From the NCBI GenBank assembly GCA_035041965.1, contig JAPYMA010001608.1:1-64000 (forward strand): DNA of 64,000 nt, written 5' to 3'. Source of the DNA: Anisakis pegreffii (taxonomy: Eukaryota > Nematoda > Chromadorea > Rhabditida > Anisakidae). The notes beneath the pieces are model-generated. The model saw nothing but the letters and a program-made list of their open reading frames with translations. It made no database searches and was not told the origin of the DNA. Position 1 is the stretch's first letter. Each line of letters starts with the position of its first letter. The translations under genes were made by a program, and so were the position numbers. This document shows, piece after piece, positions 1-11,507 of this stretch.

Positions 1-1
1 G

Positions 2-263
2 AGTTATGGCGCGAAATAGGTTTTCAGTGGATTGAAGTGGGTTTCTAAATTTCATTCCGACATCGGCGGCTTGGCCTGGCAGGTAGTGCGCCTGCCTTAA
101 GTGCGAGCGCCCGGTGGTTCGATTCCGCATGCTCGCGAAATTTTTTCTCTCTGCTGACGTTTAAAAAACTTGTGATAAATCAATTACTACTATCGAGAAA
201 TCGAGAGTAACGATATTCAAAATTAACACCATGATTGGGCAAAGATCATTATTGTGTTTTGTT
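2..263 (+). repeat. Left inverted arm of the foldback element
   Basis: The arm pairs with 554-822. Aligned landmarks include TGGCGCGAAATAGG near its outer end and GATCATTATTGTGTT near its inner end. It is 6 bp shorter than the right arm, and the missing bases fall in the anticodon-loop region of the embedded tRNA-like module. Confidence 0.85.
65..137 (+). tRNA. tRNA-like module in left arm, anticodon position reads UAA (probable tRNA-derived pseudogene)
   Basis: Numbering from G65 as base 1 gives tRNA-like spacing throughout. T8 is followed by a D arm (GCCT/GTGC, two Watson-Crick pairs, one G-U, one mismatch) with GGTA at 18-21. The anticodon stem CCTGC/GCGAG flanks the 7-base loop CTTAAGT, so U33 is present, UAA sits at 34-36 and G37 follows. 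There is a 5-base variable region. The T arm GGTGG/CCGCA carries loop TTCGATT. The acceptor stem is poor, with only about four of seven pairs. The A box (TGGCAGGTAGTG, 77-88) and B box (GGTTCGATTCC, 116-126) are intact, and a T6 tract at 141-146 could terminate Pol III. A real tRNA-Leu would need a long variable arm, which is missing, so this is a degenerate or tRNA-derived copy rather than a working leucine tRNA. Confidence 0.4.
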
Positions 264-271
264 GCACTGTC

Positions 272-568
272 ATGGAACGGTTTTCATCGTCTAATGTTGT
301 CGCTTTACTGTGCGAAAAGTTCGGTGTTGGAGATGCGTCTTCGGCAACCAGAGCGGAGAAGAAAATGGCGCAAAGACTCGCCGATATTATTATGCGCCAT
401 GAGGAGGGTGACGAGTTGGAGGTGGAAGAAGATGAAGAAGTTTGCAGTGAGAGTGAGGATGAATGTGAATCGTCGGAGAATGTAGATGATGGTGTCCTCG
501 TTGTTCCGGATAAAGTTGCTTTCAGCAACGGGAAACTTATTATGATTATGATAAACAGAACACAATAA
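272..568 (+). CDS. Small acidic ORF carried in the loop of the foldback element
   Basis: The frame runs from the ATG at 272 to TAA at 566-568, 98 codons. The N-terminal third is mixed and possibly helical (VALLCEKFGVGD, then AEKKMAQRLADIIMRHE). It is followed by a strongly acidic segment at about residues 43-71 (ELEVEEDEEV, ESEDECESSENVDD). No catalytic motif or known domain is recognised. Acidic stretches like this occur in N-terminal parts of transposases and in captured host exons, but I cannot tell which applies. Because the element is palindromic, an antisense frame is also open across the same interval. The stop lies in the right arm, so the coding end evolves with the repeat. Confidence 0.35.
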   Translation: MERFSSSNVVALLCEKFGVGDASSATRAEKKMAQRLADIIMRHEEGDELEVEEDEEVCSESEDECESSENVDDGVLVVPDKVAFSNGKLIMIMINRTQ

Positions 569-822
569 TGATCTTGGCCCAATCATCGTGTTAATTTTGA
601 ATATCGTTACTCTCGATTTCTCGATAGTAGTAATTGATTTATCACAAGTTTTTTTAAACGTCAGCAGAGAGAAAAAATTTCGCGGGCATGCGGAATCGAA
701 CCACCGGGCGCTCGCACTTACGATTAATGCAGGCGCACTACCTGCCAGGCCAAGCCGCCGATGTCGGAATGAAATTTAGAAGCCCACTTCAATCCACTGA
801 AAACCTATTTCGCGCCAAAACT
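554..822 (-). repeat. Right inverted arm of the foldback element
   Basis: Reverse complement of the left arm. It keeps a 6-bp stretch absent from the left copy and a few substitutions. The high similarity of the arms suggests recent activity or gene conversion between them. The stop codon of the loop ORF lies inside the inner edge of this arm. Confidence 0.85.
682..759 (-). tRNA. tRNA-like module in right arm (facing copy)
   Basis: This is the mirror copy of the module at 65-137, read on the minus strand, with A box at 747-736 and B box at 702-692. A T6 tract follows on the minus strand at 677-672. It is 6 bases longer than the left copy, and the extra bases enlarge the anticodon loop to 13 bases, so no anticodon can be assigned. 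The acceptor 3' side (TGCCCGC) pairs slightly better with GCGG than in the left copy. The two modules point towards each other across the loop. Promoter activity is inferred from the boxes alone. Confidence 0.35.
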
Positions 823-3800
823 TGTGTCCCCTTTGTCCACTGCAAAAATTTTTTGCACATCCGTGATCAGCTGCATGAGCCCTACAAAATGATATAGGTC
901 TCATTCCAGAAGGCGGGGGTAAGTTCGTGAGGTTTCCTCGTAAGTTGAGCACTAATTCCACAATGATTCTCCCAATAATATAATTCCGGTTTCATGGTTC
1001 ACGTTCAGCTCAGATTCACTCACCGCAATTTTCGTTGTTTCCTGCGACCTAACGATCACCCTCGCGGGTCCTGTCGCTGAACGCATCCCCGTGTTTTTTG
1101 TCCCATTTTTGTGACAGTTCAAGTGAAAATCGCCTAAAATTGCATACACAAACACATTCACTGACTGCTAGCTTAATTATAGTCTTGGAATTTTGTCTTA
1201 GGTCAGGGATATTGTGGTTTATGATATCCACAAACTCAACATTATCATTGCTTTTATCTAAACCTTAATGGAGATACTGAATGATGTGTGCGACGGCGCA
1301 TTTATACACTCGGATTTTTAATTTTGTGCACATATTGATTTCACAATAATCCGTAAATGTCTCGCTAACAGTCCTTGCTAGACAGCAAGCAGATTGGCGT
1401 TGTTGATAGTTCATGCCCTTGTTGATAGGTCAAGCATGTCATGAAGCACTTATAAGTTATTGATTCTGCTGCTTTTTTAAACACTAATTCCATGAATAGA
1501 ATTCCTCTGTGCCCTTGCGTTCGTCCATCCATCCTTCCGTGCATCCATTAATTCAGACACTCTAATGTTATTGTTATCGTCGTTGTGGCTGTTGTTGCTG
1601 ACAAAATTTCCACTCAGCCGAAATTTTCCATCGAACGTAAACACATTTCATTTGATTTTTAATCCGTTTGAGAAGCAGTCAGTCATTTTCGCGATTGGCT
1701 TCATTCATGCATATATTTAAGCTATTTTTCAATAACATTTTTTTTTCGCAAATGCATCACAAATTTGCAATGATCACAAGCACCTTTTAGTGTTTTGTCA
1801 AACCACTCTGCGCAACATGTTTTCTTCCATCCTCAGTGTTGTTATCCTCTGTTCAACTCCTCTATCATAAGCTGTGTTGTGAAGCACTTATGTTTACCCG
1901 AAAATTGCACCGAGCCAGTTTTTAGAACATATCCCATTATCAGCTTGTTATTCCTCAAAGATGGAACATAAAATTTTAGTACTCTGAGCGGATCATTGTG
2001 TATGAATGAGTGATCTTCTGAAGTCGTTCGTTTTAGCTTTTCCTTGTTTTCTTTTGCGTTCTTCACATTATAAAAGACAACAATTGACCAGTTGCAGATC
2101 TGACGTTCTTCTTCACAAATACTCCTTAGATACATCCATCTTTAGCAATAAAATCAGTTGTTTATGATCTAAGATTTTAGTTGTTCAGTGTGCTGATTAT
2201 CCAGAATTCTCTTAGCATTCACCCATGATTATTCCTTGACGTATTGCTAGTAGGGCTAAATATTGGTCAGGATCATTTTCACTTGAATGGAGGTTTGATA
2301 TCATCGGTTCGTTTCAGAGTTGTTATGCGCTATTGCATAAGGTGCACATCCATATTTAGAATTCAAAATTTTTCTACAACTCAGTTGATAGCTAGTTGTA
2401 TTAAAGTTTATTAGAGTTTATATTTTAATATATACCAACTTTCAGGAGTACCTCTTTGTAGTACTTGAACTGCAAACTTTCTCTTGTATCTACGACAGTC
2501 AAATGGCACCGATGATTCTTGGCGATTCAAAGTAAGCAAAACATTGCGAAGCTTTGATTCCTTCTTCGGCTTACCCATAGCGTTTCTGCGTCATTTTTAT
2601 TGAACGAAATCATTAAATGGGTGCAATCGATTAGTCTTTGAACTTCATTCTCAGCCGAAGAGAGTTTTTCCGCTGCTAATATCAGCATTTACTGCAATAT
2701 ACCTTGGACTCTATTATACTGATGAATAATATTGGTGATTAGGACAGCAAACCGACTGAATCAAGCAGTTTATCGTGTTGAATTTCACCTTAAACATCAA
2801 CTAATACTGCCAGTGCTTATCATTGTTTTGCAGTACTCGTTCATGGTTGAACAAATGAATCTTTGAGAAAAATACTTTCACTTTTCATTGCATCTAATTC
2901 AGGCCCTCATTATTGGGCAAATTATTCCAATGTGCTAATTAAGAACAACCGAAGTGATCAGTTCGTTCAGGTGGGAAATAACCGGCACTTTAAGGAATAT
3001 TTATGTGGTGCGGAGGTATTTCTTTGTTTGACAAGAAATTGGTTGTAATTAGTTGCTCATTTGCTTTTGCCACATTTTCGAGACAGAGCTGAAATTCGGG
3101 ATCAATTCGTTCTTTGTACACGTATTTTGTGCGCTAAAAAAGCTTTAATATGATTAATTCTCCTGATGTTTTAGCTGTCATGATTTTCCGTATCGTTTCC
3201 GAGGAAATTGAATTGTCATTAACATTCGTTTGAGTCTCATAGAGCTGGATAATTTGTTTCTCAGTTTTGTGGTTGTCATGTAAATGTGATCTGTTTTCAT
3301 CTCAGTCACAAATCCAGAAAAAGCTGTCACCAGTATGCAATTATCGTCGGTTGTTTCACCAACAATTCGTGTCTTTTCCGATTGAATCCCCTGTTGTGCT
3401 CACACCAAATCCGCAAATCCGCAAAAAACGTTCGTCTGTTTCTATGGCTTTGTTGATCGCTTTTCGTGTGTTTCGACTCTGTGTGCTAAACGTTTATCAC
3501 ACGCTGATGTGATAAGTGATGGTTTTATGCTTATACCTCAAACATTTGCATCAAAATGTTTCTTCCGCGGACTTTGGCCTCATGGTTTCTTGCAGAAAGT
3601 AGTCGTCATTGAACGAGTGTTTGCAAAGGACTGCAGGATTCCGGGATGTCGAATTTTAACTGCGGATCCCAGGAATGGGATATAAATCCCATGATTTTGA
3701 AAGCTCTCAGAGATTTCGTGACTTCAGAATGTCCACGAGCTTGATGAAATATAGCTTTTTATATGGTTCCATTGATGCACTCATCTTGAAGTGCAGTCAT

Positions 3801-4694
3801 TCCCGTTTCATTCATAATCAGTAGTATAAAGTAATTTTAATGCTTTTTTCCAGATCTCAAAATGACATTATCTTTTTTGATTTTCTAACAATAAGTAAAT
3901 TTTTTCGCGTGTAATTATGGATGAATTAGCTCAAAAATGATATGTTGAGCACTTGGCGCTTCTGTATTTTCAAAACTCTTGAACCTTGGGCTTGAAAAAT
4001 GGCCGAGATCTCACAAACATCCTACTCAACGTTAATGGAATACTCAAATTCGATTGACTTCGGTTTGAAGTTATTATATGTTGTCGTTTTTCAATTGCTG
4101 ATCGCTCAGCTTTGCAATGTCATTTCGTTAGTCATCTTTGGGCAGATACCATAAAAAATCATTGATCCATGAAAAAGATCACTCGCTGCATTTCGGGCAT
4201 GAATGCTTATGAGTGGAGATGTGGTGAGTGAATAAGTATTGAAAGTGTGGTGCTCTTATTTAATATTCATGTGAAATCTTGTTTTCACTCATGTTCACAA
4301 TGGCTACTTGTTCAGCATCATAAAAACTCCTTTTTATTCCCAGTGCTTTCTGGTTCATCAGATGAGTCGACACTTCGACATTTTCTGCGATGAGATTGAG
4401 AACGCACGTGCAAAATGTCTTGATCTGTGAACCATATTCTCTTTTTCTCAAGCAATCGAATCGCAGAGCATTATTTGTTTGATTAGATTTGGTTTAATTG
4501 TAAACGATTACAGAAGCAGTTTTGTTCTTGTCTTCTGACAGCTGTTATGATTCTTATGTGATTGCTTACATGCCTTTATATCAGAATCCACAATGTAACA
4601 TCACATGCGAGTATCGAAATGACTATAAAAATTGCGTTTATATAGGCTATTTATGCCTATAATGCGTACTCCGTTACCAGCTGAGTCGAGTAGA

Positions 4695-4976
4695 TCACCT
4701 CATCAGTCGAGTAGATCTGATGGATTGGGCTAACACTACTCTGTCCAAGGGATGCCTTAGAATCTCAAATTCTTCACTGAACCTGGAAAGCATTTGATTT
4801 GATGCATCGGAAATGGTGATCTGGAACTGGACATGCCGGAGATATGCATGTGAAATCGGACTTGCTTCTCTGCTTCGTTGGGTTTGTTTCGCAGTGAACG
4901 CGGCGACGCTCATTGAAACGTGTAATGGTTTCTCGTATTTGTCTGACTTATTGACGAGTTTTAATGAAGTAGCCAT
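4695..4976 (-). CDS. Unrecognised small ORF, 93 codons
   Basis: It starts at an ATG (MATSLKLVNKSDKYEK) and ends RSTRLMR. Composition is protein-like, with many Ser, Arg and Glu residues and no low-complexity run. It lies in a locally GC-richer patch. No domain is recognised. An ATG frame on the opposite strand (4813-5016) overlaps it, and at most one of the two can be real. A short direct repeat (AGTCGAGTAGATC) sits at its 3' end. It may be a repeat fragment. Confidence 0.12.
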   Translation of the reverse strand: MATSLKLVNKSDKYEKPLHVSMSVAAFTAKQTQRSREASPISHAYLRHVQFQITISDASNQMLSRFSEEFEILRHPLDRVVLAQSIRSTRLMR

Positions 4977-6976
4977 TGGATGGATGGATGCAGTTGAGCG
5001 AGACTTGACTGGTTAGTTGCGCGCGTAGTTACCGTATCCCGCTAGCAGTGCTCTTTGGTTAGCATTTGCAACTGGTTGACATAAGTGATTCAGTTATCAC
5101 AAAGCATCAAAAAACAGCAACCTTTGGGTGAGAAGTATTTCAATGCTGAAAATATTTTGAAACTATGCTGTAGGAAATCCAAATTATTGGTTATATTAAT
5201 CAGTTCAATCTTAGGATCGCAATCCGTATAAGACAGCCTGGATAAAACATAATAACAGAAGCGAAATACCACTGATTTCATCGAATATAATCGTATTCAT
5301 GGTGAATTGTGTGATTTTCTTAACTTGAGTGACACTGCAATTCAAAAATCGAAATGTTCAATCTCAGAAATATATCTGTTGATATCTTATCATTATCAAC
5401 AAATCTTGTTATCACGTTATCAACGATCACGTTCTCGACGTTGTTGCGGAAAATATTTCGGCTCTTTTCAGGTAATCAACAATTTTTGATAATGCATCTG
5501 TCATTGCAATTGGACTGGACATATGTTATTTTCCATCGAGTCTCTGCAGAAATTTGATGCTTTTCCAGCAGCTATCTGCACTTATACGCGCGTGATTGAA
5601 AGCCCATTTACGCAAATCTTCATAGCAACAAAAAACAACAGCGAAAACAACGATGTTTTGCTGCTCAAAAGTGCATCTGAACTAAATTGGTGGACTGAAA
5701 GGAATTTTCGTAAACATGCTTTGCATTCACGATCAGATTCCACTTTCTTTCAATGTTAGCGTGCATTCGATGATTGAATGCCAAGTGAAATTCTGCATCT
5801 AGCTGAATTGGATAAAACTAGTGTTGAGAAGGCTATTTCCTGTCGAACTTCCAGGCTATTTTCAGTGGAATTTTTTCTGTGACGAAAGGAAAATGTAAAT
5901 ACCTAACCGTAATAATTGCTGTTGTTTGATCCCGTGAGCTGCTTGTTTACAACAATACGGGAAATTGACAGTGAATGAATTTATGGGTTGCTTATTTTCG
6001 TTGATGTTTAAAGCCTTCAGTTGAAATAAAATACTTCAATCATGCTTATATGGTACCACTCGTTTCGTTTTTATGAGGAGTATTCGCATTTGAGGCAAGA
6101 TGATGCTTGAATACAACTGAAATTAATTTTACAATACAAAATGCTGAATGCAACCACTTCATCTGAAACCATGTGAATTCGCCACTATATCTTAGATTCG
6201 GTTCGTGAGATTAGTGATGCATTTGAGTGCTGCAGGTGGGCGTTCTGGTGGTTAGAAGTCTGCTCACAGGTCAGGAGTAGCGAAATACAGCAATTTTTTC
6301 TCCACCGCAAATGTATATTTCGAATTGATGTAGTTGAAGATTTTTATCATCACTTATTAACTGAAAGGCTGCTAAAGAAAGCTTCCTGGATTGAATTCGT
6401 CATTTAATTGTGAATGCTGGGAATCACAACTGGTCTCATATGATTCGGATGTGAATTGTCTTTAGAAAGTAACAGAATGGACGACAGTCCCTCTATCGAA
6501 ATCACTCAAATGCAAACCACTGAATCGTAATAAACTGCTGTCGCATTGTTCGGTTTGGACATTTGACAGCAGTGAAACTTTTCATGAATTCATTATGATG
6601 AGATATTTGATGTGGATCAATCGATTGCTCATATTGTGAATGCAATGCCAATCTAATCTAATGTAATATACAATATTTGTGCTATTCATTCATACAAAAC
6701 ACAACAAATGATTTGTTGAATACGCGAGTGTCAACGGTTGTTTCGCTCATTTGTCTAATTCGAATGCACATTTTCATTGTTTGCTCAATGAAGAAACTTG
6801 ATGAGTGAATGGATGGATACACGTATTAGTGTTACAAATTTCATTTCATATACACATACATCTGTAGATATCAATATGCGTTGACGGTTAGTTCGAAGAC
6901 GGAACTTTACAAACAACTGCGTTTGAAAACTTAGAAATTTTCATATCATATTTTCTATTTTTCATTGTTGTTGCAT

Positions 6977-7112
6977 CTTACTACTTACTTGGATTACCCG
7001 GATTGGCCTGGCTATCAAACGTTTATAACTGCTGGCCACAATGCTCGCGTTTCCGTGCGCATTGTTTTAGCCTCAATTTACGCCACCCCACTGGCTAGGC
7101 TTACTACTTACT
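6977..7112. repeat. Segment bounded by a 13-bp direct repeat, carrying a dispersed motif
   Basis: CTTACTACTTACT occurs at 6977-6989 and again at 7100-7112. The enclosed 110 bp begin with a motif (about 6988-7024, including GGCTATCAAACGTT) found again at about 45935-45971 with three mismatches in 37 bases. Direct repeats of this kind could be target-site duplications of a small insertion. No coding sequence is evident. Confidence 0.4.
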
Positions 7113-10100
7113 GCAGTCTAACCTTATCATCATTGGTCATTCGCTGTGATCGCTATGCAGAGTCAAACTAGAATGGACAGTTTCAATGCAGATTTTATAC
7201 TTTGGTATCGTTACAACCGAGCAAATTATGTGCTTACAGAGTTGCTCATTGTGATCATAATGGGTGCCTGAAATGAAAATCTATGTTACAGGGAACTTAA
7301 GAGTTTTAGTCAGAAGTTTTATAGAGAAAAAATTCATAAGAATGTTGTTTCGCTTCATTGCGCACCTTTAAGGTTAAAGAGTTTCTAGCTTAATTTCGTG
7401 AATGCTTCAGCCACCTGCATTTGCTTTGGATTCATTTCCTGCTTTCCGCAACCATATGTTTGTTTCTGTGCATAAATTTTTTCGCCACCATATCTAGAAG
7501 TTATTTCAACGTTTTGCGCATCCCCAAGTCACGGTTTAGTATATGGTCACTTTTGGGAGTTGAACCGAATTCAAACTGCAACAAATAATTTTGGATTTGT
7601 CAACTAAAAGTTTTGCCAGCTCAATGAGTGGAAAATTCTTTATTGTTAGTCCCTGGGACCAACCAGTCGACTGATATTTGATTCCATTCATAATAACGGT
7701 TTCTGTGTTGTTTATTTTTTTAGAAAAAGTTATGAAATAGCAATTGCTCCAGCAAACAAGAACAATTCAGAGTCGCTTCATGTATTTCATCATCAGCATC
7801 ATTTTGCTTGCTGTTCTCCATTCAAAATTTATGTGCATTCAAGTTTTTCGTAAACAGCACCGTTTTTCGTTGGAATTTCTGCTCGCAAAGCACCAAAAAA
7901 CAACTGTAAACAAACCACTCGCTCAATAATGAATTCCAGCAATTTGAATTGTTGTCGTCGTTTCGGTGTCGGAAAATGACTAAAACTGAAAAAAGCCAAA
8001 AAAGTGGACGACGACTAGTTGGGAGAATGAACAAACGGGAGAGTAAATGAATCAGCACAATTGAGGCATCATCATGATAGAAATTGTTTTGTTTGTCCTT
8101 TTAGAAAAAATTCCTCGAGGCTTTACATATTGTTCATCTATTTATATTTATACATATTTGTATTCGTCGAAGGGTTTGTAAAGTAGGATTTATGGGGAAT
8201 TTGAGCGATGCCGCAAGCTGCATTAAAAAAAGGTGTTTTGAACTGTTGACTCCATTGTCGAATGAATTTTTCACTAATTTCTTTTCGTATTCGGATCATC
8301 AATCTCATAGCGCAAAGCATTCACCCCTTGCACTGACAAGGAGATTTCTTCAGACGTAAACTCATTCAAAATTTACAAGATTAACGAAGATTATCATTGT
8401 TCAAACCAAATTATCATTAACGATCCACACATTAATCATTTATATGGAATTACGATCCATCATTTGTATAATTAGTCCAGTTATCTATCCATTTAGAACT
8501 TTATAAAATTAAAGTTGTAAAAAATTATGATTAATTTGTTTAAAATTATGTAAAAGCGTGTAAAACATCCACCATTCAGGAATGTATTGTTCCGTAGTGA
8601 TGAAAATATCGCTCAACGAGCAAGTTTTTCAAGAGACTCTTAAAAAATTCTCTAGTTTTTCGATTGTTTACGAACTGCCCCATATTTTCTCTCCTCTATT
8701 TACTCATTCAGCCAGTTTTATCTCTGGTATCGTCATCGTTTCACGTTGCTTATTACGTATCTCACCATCGTTATAGCCATCGTTGTTATTGTGATCAATA
8801 CGATTATTATTGCTGTCATTATGATTATTACCACCATCTATCTGTTGTTGTCGTTCATAACAGCAACGTTTACAATCCTTAACTTAATGCCCGCAGCTTG
8901 TAAAAATTGCCTGTTATCAACGAATAACTCATTGTCAGTGAATCAGTTACCCGAACTGAACGATTTTATCGAATTCAGCGACTGAAAACTCAATCAATCA
9001 GTTAACGAATCAACCAATTATACTAATTCCAAATTGCCAAATCATCACTTTAGCATTCATCTTTAGCGTTTTCGGCACTAAAACAGTTCCATTTTCGTAA
9101 GAGTGCAGAGCAGATGATAGCAATAATATACTAATTAATAAAAGCGACCTATATTGATGATAACAATGAGTGTAACAACGATAGCAATAAGCGAAATGGT
9201 GAAAACAATCCCAAGTTCTGATCAAAAATTACACATGTGATTATTTCTTTACGAAACTGTTGCCATAGCAAAAAGTTTTGTTTCTATTTCGGTGATCTGC
9301 AACAAATTTCAGTGTTTTTGAAATGAAGTAAACAAATGTGTATATGTTATAAGATATTAATAGCGTACGAATGAACAACTTTTCTTAACATTTTTTTGAG
9401 AATTCAATCAAATCGCACCGTGACACATGCTGATTTGATTTATGATTTTCATTATCAGATTTTCAGTTCATGCATTAAATATCACCTGTTAATGTTTGCT
9501 GCACTAAAATAAGCCAGCGCAGTGAACATGATTCTTATTTCTGCTACTATAATTACTGCAGTTATTGTTGCTATAATTATTATTGATAATACTTTATCAT
9601 AACTAACGTAGTTACGGCCATATTCTTATCGCCATTGCTATCAGTATCGTAATTTAGGTTTTTCACCAATAGGTATCGTGAAAGTGTTTTCTCTTTATGT
9701 TACATCATTTAATCGTTGTTAATTGAGCTAAGAACTGAATTGTTTCGTTACCATTTTGACCTATTCTAGATTCTAGACAGGCATTTTCTAGTGTCTGCAA
9801 GGCTAGGCAGTTTTACTTCAATTTCTCGCCGCTGACATGATTGCTGTCAAAATCAGTGACAGAATTTCTCAATTTATCCTCTTCACTAATGATAGCGTAT
9901 CTTGTTTACGGAAAAGTCCACTGAATGCTCAGACTCCGCTGAATGAGTTTGAGAATGCTGAAGGATAGATTATCGCTCATCAACATATAATATTCACAAA
10001 TTCAAATACATCACACAAACGTAACATTACATTTGTGTAAGATGGGACATAATCAAACTGAAAGGAATCTAAAAATAACTTCTAAGCAGCGAACAGAACA

Positions 10101-11330
10101 AAAAAACTGAAAACAATAGCACTCTGATTGGAATTGTCGTTTGTTGCTGTGTATTTGTTCATTCAAAAAACCAACAACTCAGTCAATTTGTTCTCTCGAT
10201 TCTGATAATTTAACGAAACAATATCGGCGATTCTGCTTGCAGACAATAACTAACCATTTTGCATTCGTTCATTTAGTTGTGTTTGTTTATTCCTTATAAG
10301 AACACAACTAGAAGACATAATGCAAACAATGGATGAACTACGGTAGATTCTACCTTCAGCAGCAACAGCAAAAACAACTATATTAGATTCTCGATCTGTT
10401 TTCAGAGCGATCATTTCCAAGCGAATGCGTCGCTGCTAACCGTAATCCAATAAGGCTTCGGAGGAGCTAAATGAATTTGTTGAATTGTTTGTTCGCAAAA
10501 AAACAAACAAATCTCATGATTTCATTATTTTTCTTTTTTTGCTCAGTTTCAGTTAAATTTTCTGCATCCCAATCCGCTTATTGTTATTTCCAGTAGCAAC
10601 AATAGAAATTCGTTGATTTCCTAAGCAAATAACAGATAGTTGACCAAAGCAAATACGCCTTCTGGTGGTGCGCAGTTGCTGGCGGTTGCTCGCTCGTTTC
10701 GATGACTTAATTATGGAGACAGTTTTTTTGTTTTTTTGAGACGATTCCACCAACTTCTTAATCCTGGTTATTTAACGAAACAATATCGGCAATACATCAG
10801 CTGGTGTTCAGTTGTTTGTTTGAAACATTGGAGCAGATCAGCGGAATGCTTTCGCTGGAGGCAAATATCGCTATCATGCAGGGAAAATTCGCTTTTCCTT
10901 TTCGACATTCCCATTATCATTACAATTATCGCAACTGTTATTATCATTTTTATCCCTTTCAGCGGAAAAGAATATACGTGTTTCTGTAAGGACGTTTTTG
11001 GAGAGATCGCGTTCAGAAGAGAATTGGACTTTTTATCAGTTTCTACTCATCAATTGCTTGAGAAACCCTCCACAAACATTGAATTTTACGAATTGTGTAG
11101 GCTTCTAACTTCTTCATAACATTGATGCATGCCTCAGAAAACGTTTTACATTTGTTTAAACTGCTCAAAGACCGCTTTTTTTGGAAGGAACCAATAAGTT
11201 TTGCGGCTCCAGAACTTGGGCATCACTGCTTATGAATTATTGATCTGCAATTTTGTTAATCAATCATTATGAGTGTGATCACGGTTGTTCTGCAAAAATT
11301 TCGGCTCAGTTAAGTATGATATCAGCTGCA

Positions 11331-11507
11331 ATGGTACCCGACAATCTGCCTAAAAACATTTTACCGATGGACAGTCTGCCTGGGGACCAGTTTGCCTGTT
11401 AGGCAAAATATCCATTAAAAGTGTCCGTTACGCAAACTGTCCGTTAGGCAATTTGTCTTTAGGCATACTGTCCCTAGGCAAAACGTCTTTAGGCAAATTG
11501 ACCGGTC
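11331..11507. repeat. Palindromic minisatellite-like element built from a GGCAAANTGTCC motif
   Basis: The left half repeats versions of GGACAGTCTGCCT in one orientation. From about 11400 the right half repeats the complement (GTTAGGCAAACTGTCC-type units, about 17 bp each). The turn is at GTTTGCCTGTTAGGCAAA. The outer ends also match each other imperfectly, near GACAATCTGCC and GGCAAATTGACC. The whole stretch can fold into one imperfect hairpin, so it resembles a foldback mini-element made of degenerate tandem units. No ORF is present. Confidence 0.7.

Larger units (their letters stand above)
2..822. mobile_element. Foldback (long terminal inverted repeat) DNA element
   Basis: Positions 2-263 read as the reverse complement of 554-822 with only scattered mismatches and one 6-bp indel. 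The intervening loop is about 290 bp and carries a short ORF (272-568). This arrangement is typical of foldback or MULE-like non-autonomous DNA transposons. No transposase catalytic domain is visible, so it is probably mobilised in trans or is dead. Pairing fades near position 1, so the true left end and any target-site duplication may lie outside the window. Both arms contain a tRNA-like module, which is unusual. The arms are richer in GC than the surrounding DNA. The element class is inferred; the inverted structure is seen directly. Confidence 0.85.
823..11330. other. Mostly non-coding DNA
   Basis: No gene is recognisable. The first part (about 823-1130) is richer in GC than what follows and may still belong to repetitive DNA connected with the foldback element. 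Two other GC-richer patches are 3600-3700 and 4680-5050. Imperfect ATT/GTT-type tracts occur at about 8740-8850, 9080-9200 and 9530-9660 and generate spurious Ile/Val-rich frames. The rest is plain AT-rich sequence. Confidence 0.6.

Noticed and set aside
223..582. 119-codon minus-strand frame across the foldback loop, Ser-rich
   Set aside because: No ATG at its head, antisense to the better acidic ORF, and its length results from the palindrome and triplet-rich codons.
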